This document shows positions 56,675-64,000 of a DNA stretch of 64,000 bases, piece by piece. This DNA is from Roseateles sp. GTDB taxonomy: Bacteria > Pseudomonadota > Gammaproteobacteria > Burkholderiales > Burkholderiaceae_C. The notes under the pieces were generated by a model that did no database searches, was not told the origin of the DNA, and was given only the letters and a program-made list of their open reading frames with translations. The stretch spans positions 62,001 through 126,000 of the forward strand of contig JAEUPJ010000091.1 in the NCBI GenBank assembly GCA_016790285.1, in the 5' to 3' direction. Both the position numbers and the translations under genes were made by a program. Numbering within the stretch: position 1 is the stretch's first letter; each line of letters starts with the position of its first letter.

Positions 56675-57823
56675 ATGCCCCTCGACCTGACACGCCACCT
56701 GACTGCCTTGCTGCTGGGCGCCGCCCTGACCCTGGGCGGATGCGCCACCCCACCGCCGGCGGGCCCGACCCGCGCCGAAGTAATCGCCCAGATCGACAAG
56801 GCCAACAGCTACTGGCAGGCCCGTACACCGCCCCAGGAGTGGGCGTTCTGGAACGTGGCGGCGTACCACACGGGCAACCTCGAGGCCTACCGGGTCACCG
56901 GCAACGAGCGCTACCGGCAGTATTCAGAGGCCTGGGCGGAGCACAACCGGTGGATGGGCGCCCGGTCCACCGACAAGGCGGCCTGGAAATACACCTACGG
57001 CGAAACCGACGAGCACGTGCTCTTCGGCGACTGGCAAACCTGCTTCCAGGTGTATGCCGACCTCTATGAACTCGCGCCCGCCCCACACAAGATCGCACGG
57101 GCCCGCGAGGTGATGGAGTATCAAATGAGCACGCCGCGGCTTGATTACTGGTGGTGGCTGGACGGCCTGTATATGGCCATGCCGGTGATGTCGAAACTCC
57201 ACAAGATCACGGGCGACAAAAGGTATCTCGAAAAGCAGTTCGAGTACTACAACCATACCAACGACGTGATGTTCGACCCGGCCGAGGGCCTGTATTACCG
57301 AGACGCGCGTTATGTGTATCCCCAGCACAAGAGCGTGAATGGCAAGAAGGATTTCTGGTCGCGCGGCGACGGATGGGCCTTCGCAGCCCTGGCCAGGGTG
57401 CTGACCGACCTGCCCGCGGATGCGCCGCACCGCGCGGCTTACGTCGAGCGCTTTCGAACGATGGCCGCCGCCTTGCTGCCGCTGCAGCAGCCTGAGGGCT
57501 ACTGGACCCGCAGCCTGATGGACCCGGCGCATGCCCCCGGCCCCGAGACCAGCGGCACGGCGTTCTTCACCTACGGCCTGCTCTGGGGAGTCAACCAAGG
57601 CCTGCTGCCGCGTGAGACCTACCTGCCGGCGGCCCGGCGCGGCTGGCATTTCCTGACGACGGTGGCGCTGCAGCCCGATGGGCAGCTGGGGTATGTGCAA
57701 CCCATCGGTGACCGTGCCATCCCGGGGCAGGTGGTCGACCGGCAGTCGACCGCGCACTTCGGTGTGGGCGCCTTCCTGCTGGCCGGCGCGGAGATGGCGC
57801 GCCTGCTCTCCCCCTTGCCGTAG
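56675..57823 (+). CDS. GH105 unsaturated glucuronyl/galacturonyl hydrolase, lipoprotein
   Basis: A 382-aa enzyme of the YteR/YesR family that removes the 4,5-unsaturated uronic acid left by a polysaccharide lyase. A lipobox LGGC (Cys at about residue 23) anchors it in the envelope. The (alpha/alpha)6 barrel shows YGETDEHVLFGDWQTCFQVYADLYELAP, the catalytic-Asp segment WWWLDGLYMAMP (about residues 160-172), and WSRGDGWAFAALARVL. First gene of the plus-strand operon. The lyase that makes its substrate is not in the window. Confidence 0.9.
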   Translation: MPLDLTRHLTALLLGAALTLGGCATPPPAGPTRAEVIAQIDKANSYWQARTPPQEWAFWNVAAYHTGNLEAYRVTGNERYRQYSEAWAEHNRWMGARSTDKAAWKYTYGETDEHVLFGDWQTCFQVYADLYELAPAPHKIARAREVMEYQMSTPRLDYWWWLDGLYMAMPVMSKLHKITGDKRYLEKQFEYYNHTNDVMFDPAEGLYYRDARYVYPQHKSVNGKKDFWSRGDGWAFAALARVLTDLPADAPHRAAYVERFRTMAAALLPLQQPEGYWTRSLMDPAHAPGPETSGTAFFTYGLLWGVNQGLLPRETYLPAARRGWHFLTTVALQPDGQLGYVQPIGDRAIPGQVVDRQSTAHFGVGAFLLAGAEMARLLSPLP

Positions 57824-57847
57824 CAATCACTGGCCCGAGGACACCCC

Positions 57848-59110
57848 ATGCAACGACGCCATTTCATGCAGGCCGCCACGTTGGCGCCGACGCTCGCCGC
57901 CGCCGCCAGCCCGGCCTGGGCTGCCGTTTCAGGCGCGCCCGCGCGCCCTGGGCCCGAGCGGGCCTATCAGCTCGCGTTGCTGCGGCAGATGGCCGAGCCG
58001 GTCCTGGAGCTGATGTCCCGCGGCGAACTCAAGCGCAAGTTCGTTCTCGAACTCAGCCCGACCTGGGACGGGCGTGATCCATCGGTCGCCTACCTGGAGT
58101 GCTTCGGGCGGCTGATGGCGGGTATCGCACCCTGGCTGGCGCTGCCCGTGGACGACAGCGACGAGGGCCGGCTGCGCCAGCGGCTGCAGCAACAGGCCCT
58201 GCAGAGCTACACCCACGCCGTGGACCCGAAGAGCCCCGACTACCTGACCTGGCGTGGTCACGGGCAGGCGCTGGTCGACGCGGCCTACTTCACCAACGCA
58301 CTGCTGCGCGCGCCCCAGGTGCTGTGGGCGCCGCTGGACTCGACCACCCAGGCCCGCATCGTGGCCGAGATCAAGGGCTTGCGCCGCATCGAGGTGCCCT
58401 CCATCAACTGGCTGCTCTTCGCCGCCATGAACGAGGCCTGGTTGCTGTCCATCGGCGAGGAGCACGACCCGATGCGCATGAACGGCGCGATCCGCAAGAT
58501 CAACGAGTGGTATGTGGGCGACGGCTGGATCAAGGACGGCCAGGACTTCCATTTCGACTACTACAGCTCCTACGTCATGTACCCCATGCTGCTGGAGATC
58601 CTGGAGGTGATCGTGGCGCGCAAGGCGGCGTTCTGGAACGCCAAGCCCGTCGAGCTGCTTGCCCAGGCGACCCGGCGGGCGCAGCGCTACTGCGAGCACC
58701 TGGAGCGCTTCGTGGGGCCGCAGGGCAGCTACCCGCCCATCGGCCGTTCGCTGACCTATCGCACCGCGGTCTTCCAGCCGCTGGCCCTGCTGGCCTGGCG
58801 CAAGCAGTTGCCCGCCTCGCTGCCCGAGGGGCAGGTGCGTGCAGCCATGCATGCAGCGCACGTGGCCGTGTGGGGCGGCCCGAGCAACTTCTCGAAGGAC
58901 GGCTTTCTCACCATCGGCTTGCGCGGCCGCCAACCGGAGCTGGGTGACTGGTACTCCAACAACGGCAGCATGTACATCGCCGCCACCAGCCTGCTCGCAC
59001 TGGGCCTGCCGGAGACGGACAGCTACTGGACGGCACCGGCGCAGGACTGGACGCAGAAGAAGGCCTTCGCCAGCGAACGCTTCCCGAAGGACTACCCGGT
59101 GAGCTACTGA
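57848..59110 (+). CDS. DUF2264 protein, putative glycoside hydrolase
   Basis: A 420-aa protein with a twin-arginine-like export signal (RRHFMQAATLAPTLAAAAS). The body is alpha-helical, likely an (alpha/alpha) barrel: SPTWDGRDPSVAYLECFGRLMAGIAPWL, INWLLFAAMNEAWLL, GWIKDGQDFHFDYYSSYVMYP, GPQGSYPPIGRSLTYRTAVFQ. I recognise DUF2264, which, as I recall, was placed in CAZy family GH154 on the strength of a beta-glucuronidase; this should be confirmed. GAGGA precedes the ATG. Coupled to the next gene by TGATG. Confidence 0.82.
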   Translation: MQRRHFMQAATLAPTLAAAASPAWAAVSGAPARPGPERAYQLALLRQMAEPVLELMSRGELKRKFVLELSPTWDGRDPSVAYLECFGRLMAGIAPWLALPVDDSDEGRLRQRLQQQALQSYTHAVDPKSPDYLTWRGHGQALVDAAYFTNALLRAPQVLWAPLDSTTQARIVAEIKGLRRIEVPSINWLLFAAMNEAWLLSIGEEHDPMRMNGAIRKINEWYVGDGWIKDGQDFHFDYYSSYVMYPMLLEILEVIVARKAAFWNAKPVELLAQATRRAQRYCEHLERFVGPQGSYPPIGRSLTYRTAVFQPLALLAWRKQLPASLPEGQVRAAMHAAHVAVWGGPSNFSKDGFLTIGLRGRQPELGDWYSNNGSMYIAATSLLALGLPETDSYWTAPAQDWTQKKAFASERFPKDYPVSY

Positions 59111-60330
59111 TGACACGTCGCGTCCTGCTCCTCCTGGGCCTGGCCCTGCTCACTCGCGGGGCGGGCGCGGCCGAGCGCTTCGGCATCACGGTCCGCCACG
59201 CGCTCAAGGCGGCGCGGCCGGCCGAGACCATCACGGTGCCCTGGTCGGAGGTGGCGCGGCTGCTGCCAGGCGCCCTGCTGCAGCAACTGGCGGTACGTGA
59301 TGCGCGCGGGCAGTTGCTGCCCTACCAGGTCACCAACATCGCACCGCTGGCGCGCGACCCGCAAGGCCGGGGCGTGGGCTATGGCGAGCTGATCTTCCAG
59401 CATGACTTCGCGGCCGGCGAGCAGGAGGCCCACTTCACCATCGAGAAGACCGGCGCGGTGGCGCCGCCGTTCCCGGTCAAGGCGTTTGCGCGTTATGTGC
59501 CCGAGCGGCTGGACGACTTCGCCTGGGAGAACGACCGCATCGCCCACCGCACCTACGGCCCGGCCCTGGCCGCGGCGGCGCCGCCCGGCAGCGACAAGGA
59601 GGTGCTGGTATCCAGCGGCCTGGACATCTGGTTCAAGCGGCCCTCCTACCCGATCATCGACCGTTGGTACAACAAGGGACACGACCACTACCACAAGGAA
59701 GAGGGCGAAGGCCTTGACATGTACGCCGTAGGCCGCACGCGCGGCGCCGGCGGCACGGGCGTCTGGAACGGACGCCGGCTGTTCACGAGCCGCAACTACG
59801 CGTCCTGGCGCATCATCACCAACGGCCCTGTGCGGGTGGTGTTCGAGCTCAGCTACGACCTCTGGGATGCCGAGGGCCAGCCCGTCAGCGAGGTCAAGCG
59901 CTTCACGCTCGATGCCGGCCATCTGTTCAACACCGTCGAGAGCACCTTCGAGGCGCCGGGCGCCCGGACCCTGAAGGTCGCGTTAGGGTTGAACAAGCGC
60001 CCGGCCTACCCCGAGCAGGCTCCTTCGGTCGAGACCTTGCGCGCACCGCAGACCCTGATGCAATGGGTGCGCCAGCGCAGCGCGGGCAACTTCGGCACCG
60101 CCATCGTGCTGCCCGGCGCCGACGGACATGCGGCCGATGACCTCAACGAACTCATCCTGGCCACCGCCACGCCGGGGCAGCCGCTGCGCTACTACCTCGG
60201 CGCGGCGGTCGACTGGTCCGGCGAGATCACCAGTGCACAAGCCTGGCAGGCCCACGTCGCGGCGTTTCGCGAGCGCATCGCGTCGCCCATCCAGGTCGAG
60301 ATCGATGCCCAGACGAGGCGCGCGCCATGA
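59110..60330 (+). CDS. DUF4861 secreted protein of the uronate locus
   Basis: A 406-aa protein with a signal peptide (residues 1-20, ending GAGAAE). Strong blocks: RYVPERLDDFAWENDRIAHRTYGPAL and a His/Asp-rich stretch RWYNKGHDHYHKEEGEGLDMYAVG, then SRNYASWRIITNGPVRVVFELSY. This is the pattern I associate with DUF4861, common in polysaccharide loci beside GH105 and DUF2264. The conserved His/Glu cluster may form an active or metal site. It shares one base with the preceding stop and overlaps udh by four bases. Confidence 0.8.
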   Translation: MTRRVLLLLGLALLTRGAGAAERFGITVRHALKAARPAETITVPWSEVARLLPGALLQQLAVRDARGQLLPYQVTNIAPLARDPQGRGVGYGELIFQHDFAAGEQEAHFTIEKTGAVAPPFPVKAFARYVPERLDDFAWENDRIAHRTYGPALAAAAPPGSDKEVLVSSGLDIWFKRPSYPIIDRWYNKGHDHYHKEEGEGLDMYAVGRTRGAGGTGVWNGRRLFTSRNYASWRIITNGPVRVVFELSYDLWDAEGQPVSEVKRFTLDAGHLFNTVESTFEAPGARTLKVALGLNKRPAYPEQAPSVETLRAPQTLMQWVRQRSAGNFGTAIVLPGADGHAADDLNELILATATPGQPLRYYLGAAVDWSGEITSAQAWQAHVAAFRERIASPIQVEIDAQTRRAP

Positions 60331-61142
60331 GCAAACCCTACAAGCGACTGCTGCTGACCGGCGCCGCCGGCGGGCTGGGGCGCAGGCTGCGGGGCCGCCT
60401 TCACGGCCTGGCTGACGTCGTGCGGTTGAGCGATGTCGCCGAGATGGGACCGGCTGGGCCCGGCGAGGAAGTCGTGCGCTGCGACCTCGCCGACCGGGCC
60501 CAGGTGCTGCGCATGTGTGAGGACGTGGACGCGGTGCTGCATTTCGGTGGGGTCTCCACCGAAACCGAGTTCGCGCCCCTCATGGCGGCCAACATCCAGG
60601 GCGTCGTGAACCTCTACGAAGCCGTCCATGTGCTGGGCGTGCGGCGCGTTGTGTTCGCCAGCTCCAATCACACGATGGGCATGTACCGCACCACTGATCG
60701 AGTGGATGCCGGCATGCCCACGCGGCCAGACGGCTACTACGGCGTGTCCAAGGTCTTCGGCGAAGCCCTGTCCCGCATGTACTGGGATCGCTTCGGCATC
60801 GAGACCGTGTGCATCCGCATCGGCTACTGCTTCCCTGAGGCCACCACGCATCGGCAACTCGCCACCTGGCTCGGGCTGGACGACCTCGTGCAGTTGCTCG
60901 AGCGCGCCCTGCTGACGCCCCACGTGGGCCATGTGATCACCTTCGGGGTGTCGGCCAACCCGGGGCTGTGGTGGGACGACCACCTGGCCAGCTTCCTGCG
61001 CTACCAGCCGCAACAGAGTTCGCACGCTCTTGCCGCCGCGGTGGCCGAGGGGCCGGCTCCTGGGCAACCGGCCGATCCGGCACTCGTGTTCCAGGGCGGC
61101 CCCTTCCTGCACATGGGCCCGAAGTATCCGGCGCATGAATAA
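60327..61142 (+). CDS. udh: NAD-dependent uronate dehydrogenase
   Basis: A 271-aa extended SDR-type enzyme that oxidises glucuronate or galacturonate to the aldarolactone. NAD loop LLLTGAAGGLG, LHFGGVSTET, the catalytic Ser in VFASSNHTMG, and Tyr138-x-x-x-Lys142 in GYYGVSK. The SSNHTMG and RIGYCFPE pattern is typical of uronate dehydrogenases. Cytoplasmic. It closes the chain from extracellular polymer to oxidised monomer. The ATG overlaps the DUF4861 stop (ATGA). Confidence 0.9.
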   Translation: MSKPYKRLLLTGAAGGLGRRLRGRLHGLADVVRLSDVAEMGPAGPGEEVVRCDLADRAQVLRMCEDVDAVLHFGGVSTETEFAPLMAANIQGVVNLYEAVHVLGVRRVVFASSNHTMGMYRTTDRVDAGMPTRPDGYYGVSKVFGEALSRMYWDRFGIETVCIRIGYCFPEATTHRQLATWLGLDDLVQLLERALLTPHVGHVITFGVSANPGLWWDDHLASFLRYQPQQSSHALAAAVAEGPAPGQPADPALVFQGGPFLHMGPKYPAHE

Positions 61143-61384
61143 ACACCCATCGACCAGCCCCATGCAAGCATTTACTTTCTTGATAGGTCCGGCGCGTGAA
61201 TTCATAGCTTTCCCGGCACGTCGTGTCGTAGCCTTGAAACATCCGGACGTTGCTCGACGGATCTTCGCACCCATAGGGCAACGCTACCATATACGACGAA
61301 TTCGGGCTGAAGTGGTTTGCAAGCCTGGAATAAATCTCAAACATTGAGATGACGATAGCTATTGCGGCACTGCTTCGCACATGA

Positions 61385-61400
61385 ATGGTAACGTTGACAT
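61385..61400. promoter_or_regulatory. Candidate LacI operator, copy 2
   Basis: The plus strand reads ATGGTAACGTTGACAT, with a central CG and six of eight symmetric pairs. It matches the complement of the site in front of the GH105 operon at 13 of 16 positions. It lies 131 bp before the TonB receptor ATG, where a repressor could block transcription. Confidence 0.6.
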
Positions 61401-61460
61401 ATCAATATTCCCGGAGATCAGCAGTTTTGATCATTCACTGAAGCCTGCATGAAACATCGA

Positions 61461-61514
61461 GCCGGCGGCGGCGAATCCGCCGGCCGACATGCCTATAAAA
61501 CGCCCCGCCGGGGC
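61461..61514 (+). promoter_or_regulatory. Two hairpins in the leader of the TonB receptor gene
   Basis: Hairpin one pairs GCCGGCGG (61461-61468) with CCGCCGGC (61477-61484). Hairpin two pairs GCCCC (61502-61506) with GGGGC (61510-61514), only a few bases before the ribosome-binding GGAGAAG and the ATG at 61531. They could tune translation or be coincidental in GC-rich DNA. Confidence 0.3.
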
Positions 61515-61530
61515 AACTGGAGAAGAGACA

Positions 61531-64000
61531 ATGAAACATCAACTGATCCTGTCGGCCCTGTCGATGGCGCTGGCCGCCGCCTATGGCGCAGCTTCTGCAC
61601 AGACGGCGCCCGCAGAGCCCCCCGCGGCCGACAAGGCGCCCGAAGCGGGCCGGCCCGACAACAGCCAGCTCAGCACGGTCGTGGTGACGGGCTTTCGCTC
61701 CAGCCTCGAGAAGTCCATGGTGCTCAAGCAGCAAGCCGTGGGCGTGCGCGATTCCATCGTGGCCGAGGACATCGGCAAGTTTCCCGAGGCCAACGTCGCG
61801 GAGTCCCTGCAGCGTGTGCCTGGCGTCATCTTGAACCGGGATGAAAGCTCCGGCGAAGGCCAACGCATTTCCATCCGCGGGCTGCCGACCGAGTACTCGG
61901 TCACCACGCTGAACGGCGCGCTGGTCAATGCCACCTCGACGAGCACCATCGGCAGCGCTGCGCGCGGCTTCAACTACGACGTCTTCGCTTCCGAACTCTT
62001 CGGTCGCGTGGACTTCTACAAGACGCCCCTGGCCGAGCTGAGCGAGGGCGGCATGGGCGGCGTCGTGGACCTCCAGACCCCTCGCCCCTTCGACAACCCC
62101 AAGCGCACGATCCGTTACGGCGTGACAGCCGCCTACAACAGCACCTCGGGCAAGACCGACCCGATGGGCTTCGCGCTGTACTCCAACACCTGGGGCGAGT
62201 GGGGGTTCCTGGCTGGCCTGTCGCACTCGGCCAGCGTGAACAACCGGTCCGGTTTCGAGGCCACCGGTGGCTACAACAGCTCGGCGCGGGCCAGCCAAAG
62301 CCCCGTGAAGGGCAATTTCGCGTTCGCACTGGACTACGACAGCCCGCGGGCCAACCTCGGCAGCTACACGCGAGCCCAGGTGGACAACGCCTTGCTGCCA
62401 CGCATCTACCGCTTCTACGGCTCATCCAACGACCGCACGCGCGATGGCCTGGTGTCGTCGCTCCAGTACAAGACGCCGACCCTGGACGTGAGCCTGGACG
62501 CGCTCTACTCCAAGCTGCGCAATACGCGCGACGAGATGTACTTCGGGCTGCTCATCCGCAACAGCCGCACCACCGACCGCACCAAGCCCGCTGGCCAGTC
62601 GGGCAACAGCGGCTTCATCCCGATCAACGTCAAGATCGATCCGTCCTCCAATCTGCTGACTGGCACCTTCGGCAACACCTCCTACAGCAGCGGCGTCACC
62701 TACAGCGAGGACGAAACCAAGTTCGGCTACGTGGCCGCCAACGCCCGTTGGCGAGCCAGCAACGCGCTGACGCTCACCGGCCAGCTCAGCACCAACAGCA
62801 GCAAGGCGCTGAGCTACCAGGACACGCTGTCTGGCCAGATCTTCGGTGTCGACTCCACCATCGACTACGGCAGCGATCACGTCTACCCGTCGCTGTCCTC
62901 GCCCATCAGCTACACCGACACGGCCAACTACCAGGGCTTCGGCATCGGCACCGGCCTCACGCGGGAAACCGACAAGGGCAAGCAGGGCCGGCTGGTGGCC
63001 GACTGGGACTACGCCCTGGCAGGTGACTGGACCGGGCACCTGAAGGCCGGCATCGTCTACGCGCAGACCTCCAAGGACATCAACAAGCGCAACGGAACCG
63101 CTGCGGCGACCGCCAAGCTCAACAGCCTCGGCACGGCGGGCATGCGCGCCGGCATGACGAGCACGCTGCCGATCGGCAACCTCGACATGGGCGCCGGCTG
63201 GCCGCATGCCTGGGGCACGTTCACGCGGGACTACACCTACGGCACCTTCGACCCGCTGGCGTTCAACAACGAGGCCACCTTCACGCCAGCGCAGAGCTTC
63301 AAGGCGCAGGAGAACGTTTCCACTGGCTTCGTGCAGTCAGACTTCCGCGGCGAAGTGCTGGGCCGCGAACTTCGGCTGAATGCCGGCCTGCGCTACTCGC
63401 GCACCGAAACCGTCATCGACAACTACAAGCAGCAGGGAACGAGCCTCACCTACGCCCCCAACCGCGAGCAGGGGTCCTACAGCAACGTGCTGCCTGCCGT
63501 CAGCGCCGCGCTCGACCTGACCGACTACCTCACCTGGCGCACCTCCTGGGGCAAGACGCTGAGCCGCGCTTCGCTGTCCATCATCGCCGCGCAGACCGTC
63601 ATCCCGAATCCGTTCGACAACACCGCCACCGCGGGCAACCCCAGCCTGCGCCCGCAGCAGTCCAAGAACCTCGACACCAGCCTGGAGTGGTATTTCCAGA
63701 AGGGCAGCATGCTGTCGGCGGCACTGTTCAAGAAGGACCTCACCGACGCAACGGTGGCCAGCACCACCCAGACCACCTTCGGCGCGCTGGGCCTGCCGGA
63801 CACCGCGCTGGGCGCCATCTTCCAGGACTCGCAGGGCAAGGTCGACCCCAAGCTCCCGATGACGCTGCGCACCTACAGCAATGCCGGGCGGCAGACGCTG
63901 CGCGGGTTCGAGCTGGCCTACCAGCAGGCCTTCACCTTCCTGCCCGACCCCTTCAAGGGCCTGGGGGCGCTGGCGAGCTACACCCACATCAACCCCTTCA
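61531..64000 (+). CDS. TonB-dependent receptor, Caulobacter type (3' end beyond window)
   Basis: At least 823 codons, still open at base 64000. A signal peptide (residues 1-24, ending ASAQ) is followed by a TonB box (QLSTVVVTGFRSSLEKS) and the plug domain: DSIVAEDIGKFPEANVAESLQRVPGV, RGLPTEYSVTTLNG. The rest is beta-barrel with many aromatic strand ends. The plug matches the Caulobacter/Xanthomonas receptor group that imports oligosaccharides through the outer membrane. ATG at 61531 with GGAGAAG upstream. Its place after the uronate genes and the shared operator suggest it takes up the oligosaccharide degraded by them. Confidence 0.93.
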   Translation, partial: MKHQLILSALSMALAAAYGAASAQTAPAEPPAADKAPEAGRPDNSQLSTVVVTGFRSSLEKSMVLKQQAVGVRDSIVAEDIGKFPEANVAESLQRVPGVILNRDESSGEGQRISIRGLPTEYSVTTLNGALVNATSTSTIGSAARGFNYDVFASELFGRVDFYKTPLAELSEGGMGGVVDLQTPRPFDNPKRTIRYGVTAAYNSTSGKTDPMGFALYSNTWGEWGFLAGLSHSASVNNRSGFEATGGYNSSARASQSPVKGNFAFALDYDSPRANLGSYTRAQVDNALLPRIYRFYGSSNDRTRDGLVSSLQYKTPTLDVSLDALYSKLRNTRDEMYFGLLIRNSRTTDRTKPAGQSGNSGFIPINVKIDPSSNLLTGTFGNTSYSSGVTYSEDETKFGYVAANARWRASNALTLTGQLSTNSSKALSYQDTLSGQIFGVDSTIDYGSDHVYPSLSSPISYTDTANYQGFGIGTGLTRETDKGKQGRLVADWDYALAGDWTGHLKAGIVYAQTSKDINKRNGTAAATAKLNSLGTAGMRAGMTSTLPIGNLDMGAGWPHAWGTFTRDYTYGTFDPLAFNNEATFTPAQSFKAQENVSTGFVQSDFRGEVLGRELRLNAGLRYSRTETVIDNYKQQGTSLTYAPNREQGSYSNVLPAVSAALDLTDYLTWRTSWGKTLSRASLSIIAAQTVIPNPFDNTATAGNPSLRPQQSKNLDTSLEWYFQKGSMLSAALFKKDLTDATVASTTQTTFGALGLPDTALGAIFQDSQGKVDPKLPMTLRTYSNAGRQTLRGFELAYQQAFTFLPDPFKGLGALASYTHINPF

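Larger units (their letters stand above)
61143..61530. other. Non-coding gap before the TonB receptor gene
   Basis: A 388-bp stretch, lower in GC than the flanks, without a convincing gene on either strand. It holds the candidate LacI operator at 61385-61400, which includes a TTGACA hexamer (61394-61399) that may be a -35 element, although no good -10 follows at 16-18 bp. Two small hairpins lie in the last 70 bp, directly before the receptor start. Confidence 0.6.

Noticed and set aside
61143-61380. Short reading frames before the TonB receptor gene
   Set aside because: Composition is atypical for coding DNA here, no start signals are present, and the interval carries the operator and leader structure.

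Overview
The window comes from a high-GC betaproteobacterium of the order Burkholderiales. The evidence is the dusB-fis pair, the complete division and cell-wall (dcw) cluster in its usual order, a Burkholderiales-type gltIJKL importer, a PEP-CTERM protein and a Caulobacter-type TonB receptor. I would place it near Roseateles/Pelomonas/Rubrivivax, but the genus is inference. Most genes are densely packed, and many are translationally coupled through ATGA, GTGA or TGATG overlaps.

Layout. (1) 1-3.3 kb: fis (cut by the window edge) and dusB on the minus strand, then a YqaA-like membrane protein and an M32 carboxypeptidase on the plus strand. (2) 3.5-27.3 kb, all minus strand except for one plus-strand insertion-sequence remnant: mraZ-rsmH-ftsL-ftsI-murE-murF-mraY-murD-ftsW-murG-murC-ddl-ftsQ-ftsA-ftsZ, read from high to low coordinates. 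After ftsZ the cluster is interrupted by the IS3 remnant, a lower-GC GH78 alpha-L-rhamnosidase and an orphan 7TM histidine kinase. lpxC follows these. (3) 27.7-35.9 kb: chemoreceptor, chalcone-isomerase-like secreted protein, hybrid histidine kinase, alpha carbonic anhydrase, Bcr/CflA exporter, RNase P RNA and cysK. (4) 35.9-40.2 kb: a coupled four-gene operon of a NYN nuclease-like protein, DUF3025, a trypsin-like protease and an FHA membrane protein. pyrC follows. (5) 41.4-46.1 kb: a four-gene operon of a binding-protein-like protein, a binding-protein/VWA lipoprotein, an XpaC-like protein and TelA. (6) 46-53 kb: LysR/SDR divergent pair, a DUF4394 lipoprotein, the gltIJKL glutamate/aspartate importer and another LysR regulator. 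(7) 53.4-64 kb: a PEP-CTERM protein, then a carbohydrate locus with an MFS transporter, LacI regulator, GH105 hydrolase, DUF2264, DUF4861, uronate dehydrogenase and a TonB receptor that runs off the window.

How the genes work together. The dcw genes make lipid II and the divisome, with a four-box MraZ operator at the front. The carbohydrate locus looks like an uptake and degradation set for a uronic-acid polysaccharide such as a rhamnogalacturonan or an ulvan-like polymer. Two matching 16-bp pseudo-palindromes, one in the lacI/GH105 intergenic region and one before the TonB receptor, suggest that the local LacI protein controls both. The rhamnosidase near ftsZ could serve the same substrate.

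The most promising material for new biology is the SBP/VWA/XpaC/TelA operon, the NYN/DUF3025/protease/FHA operon, the LacI operator pair, a Glu/Ala/Pro-rich insertion in MurD and a 31-bp perfect inverted repeat between murG and ftsW. All family calls were made by reading motifs, without any database search.
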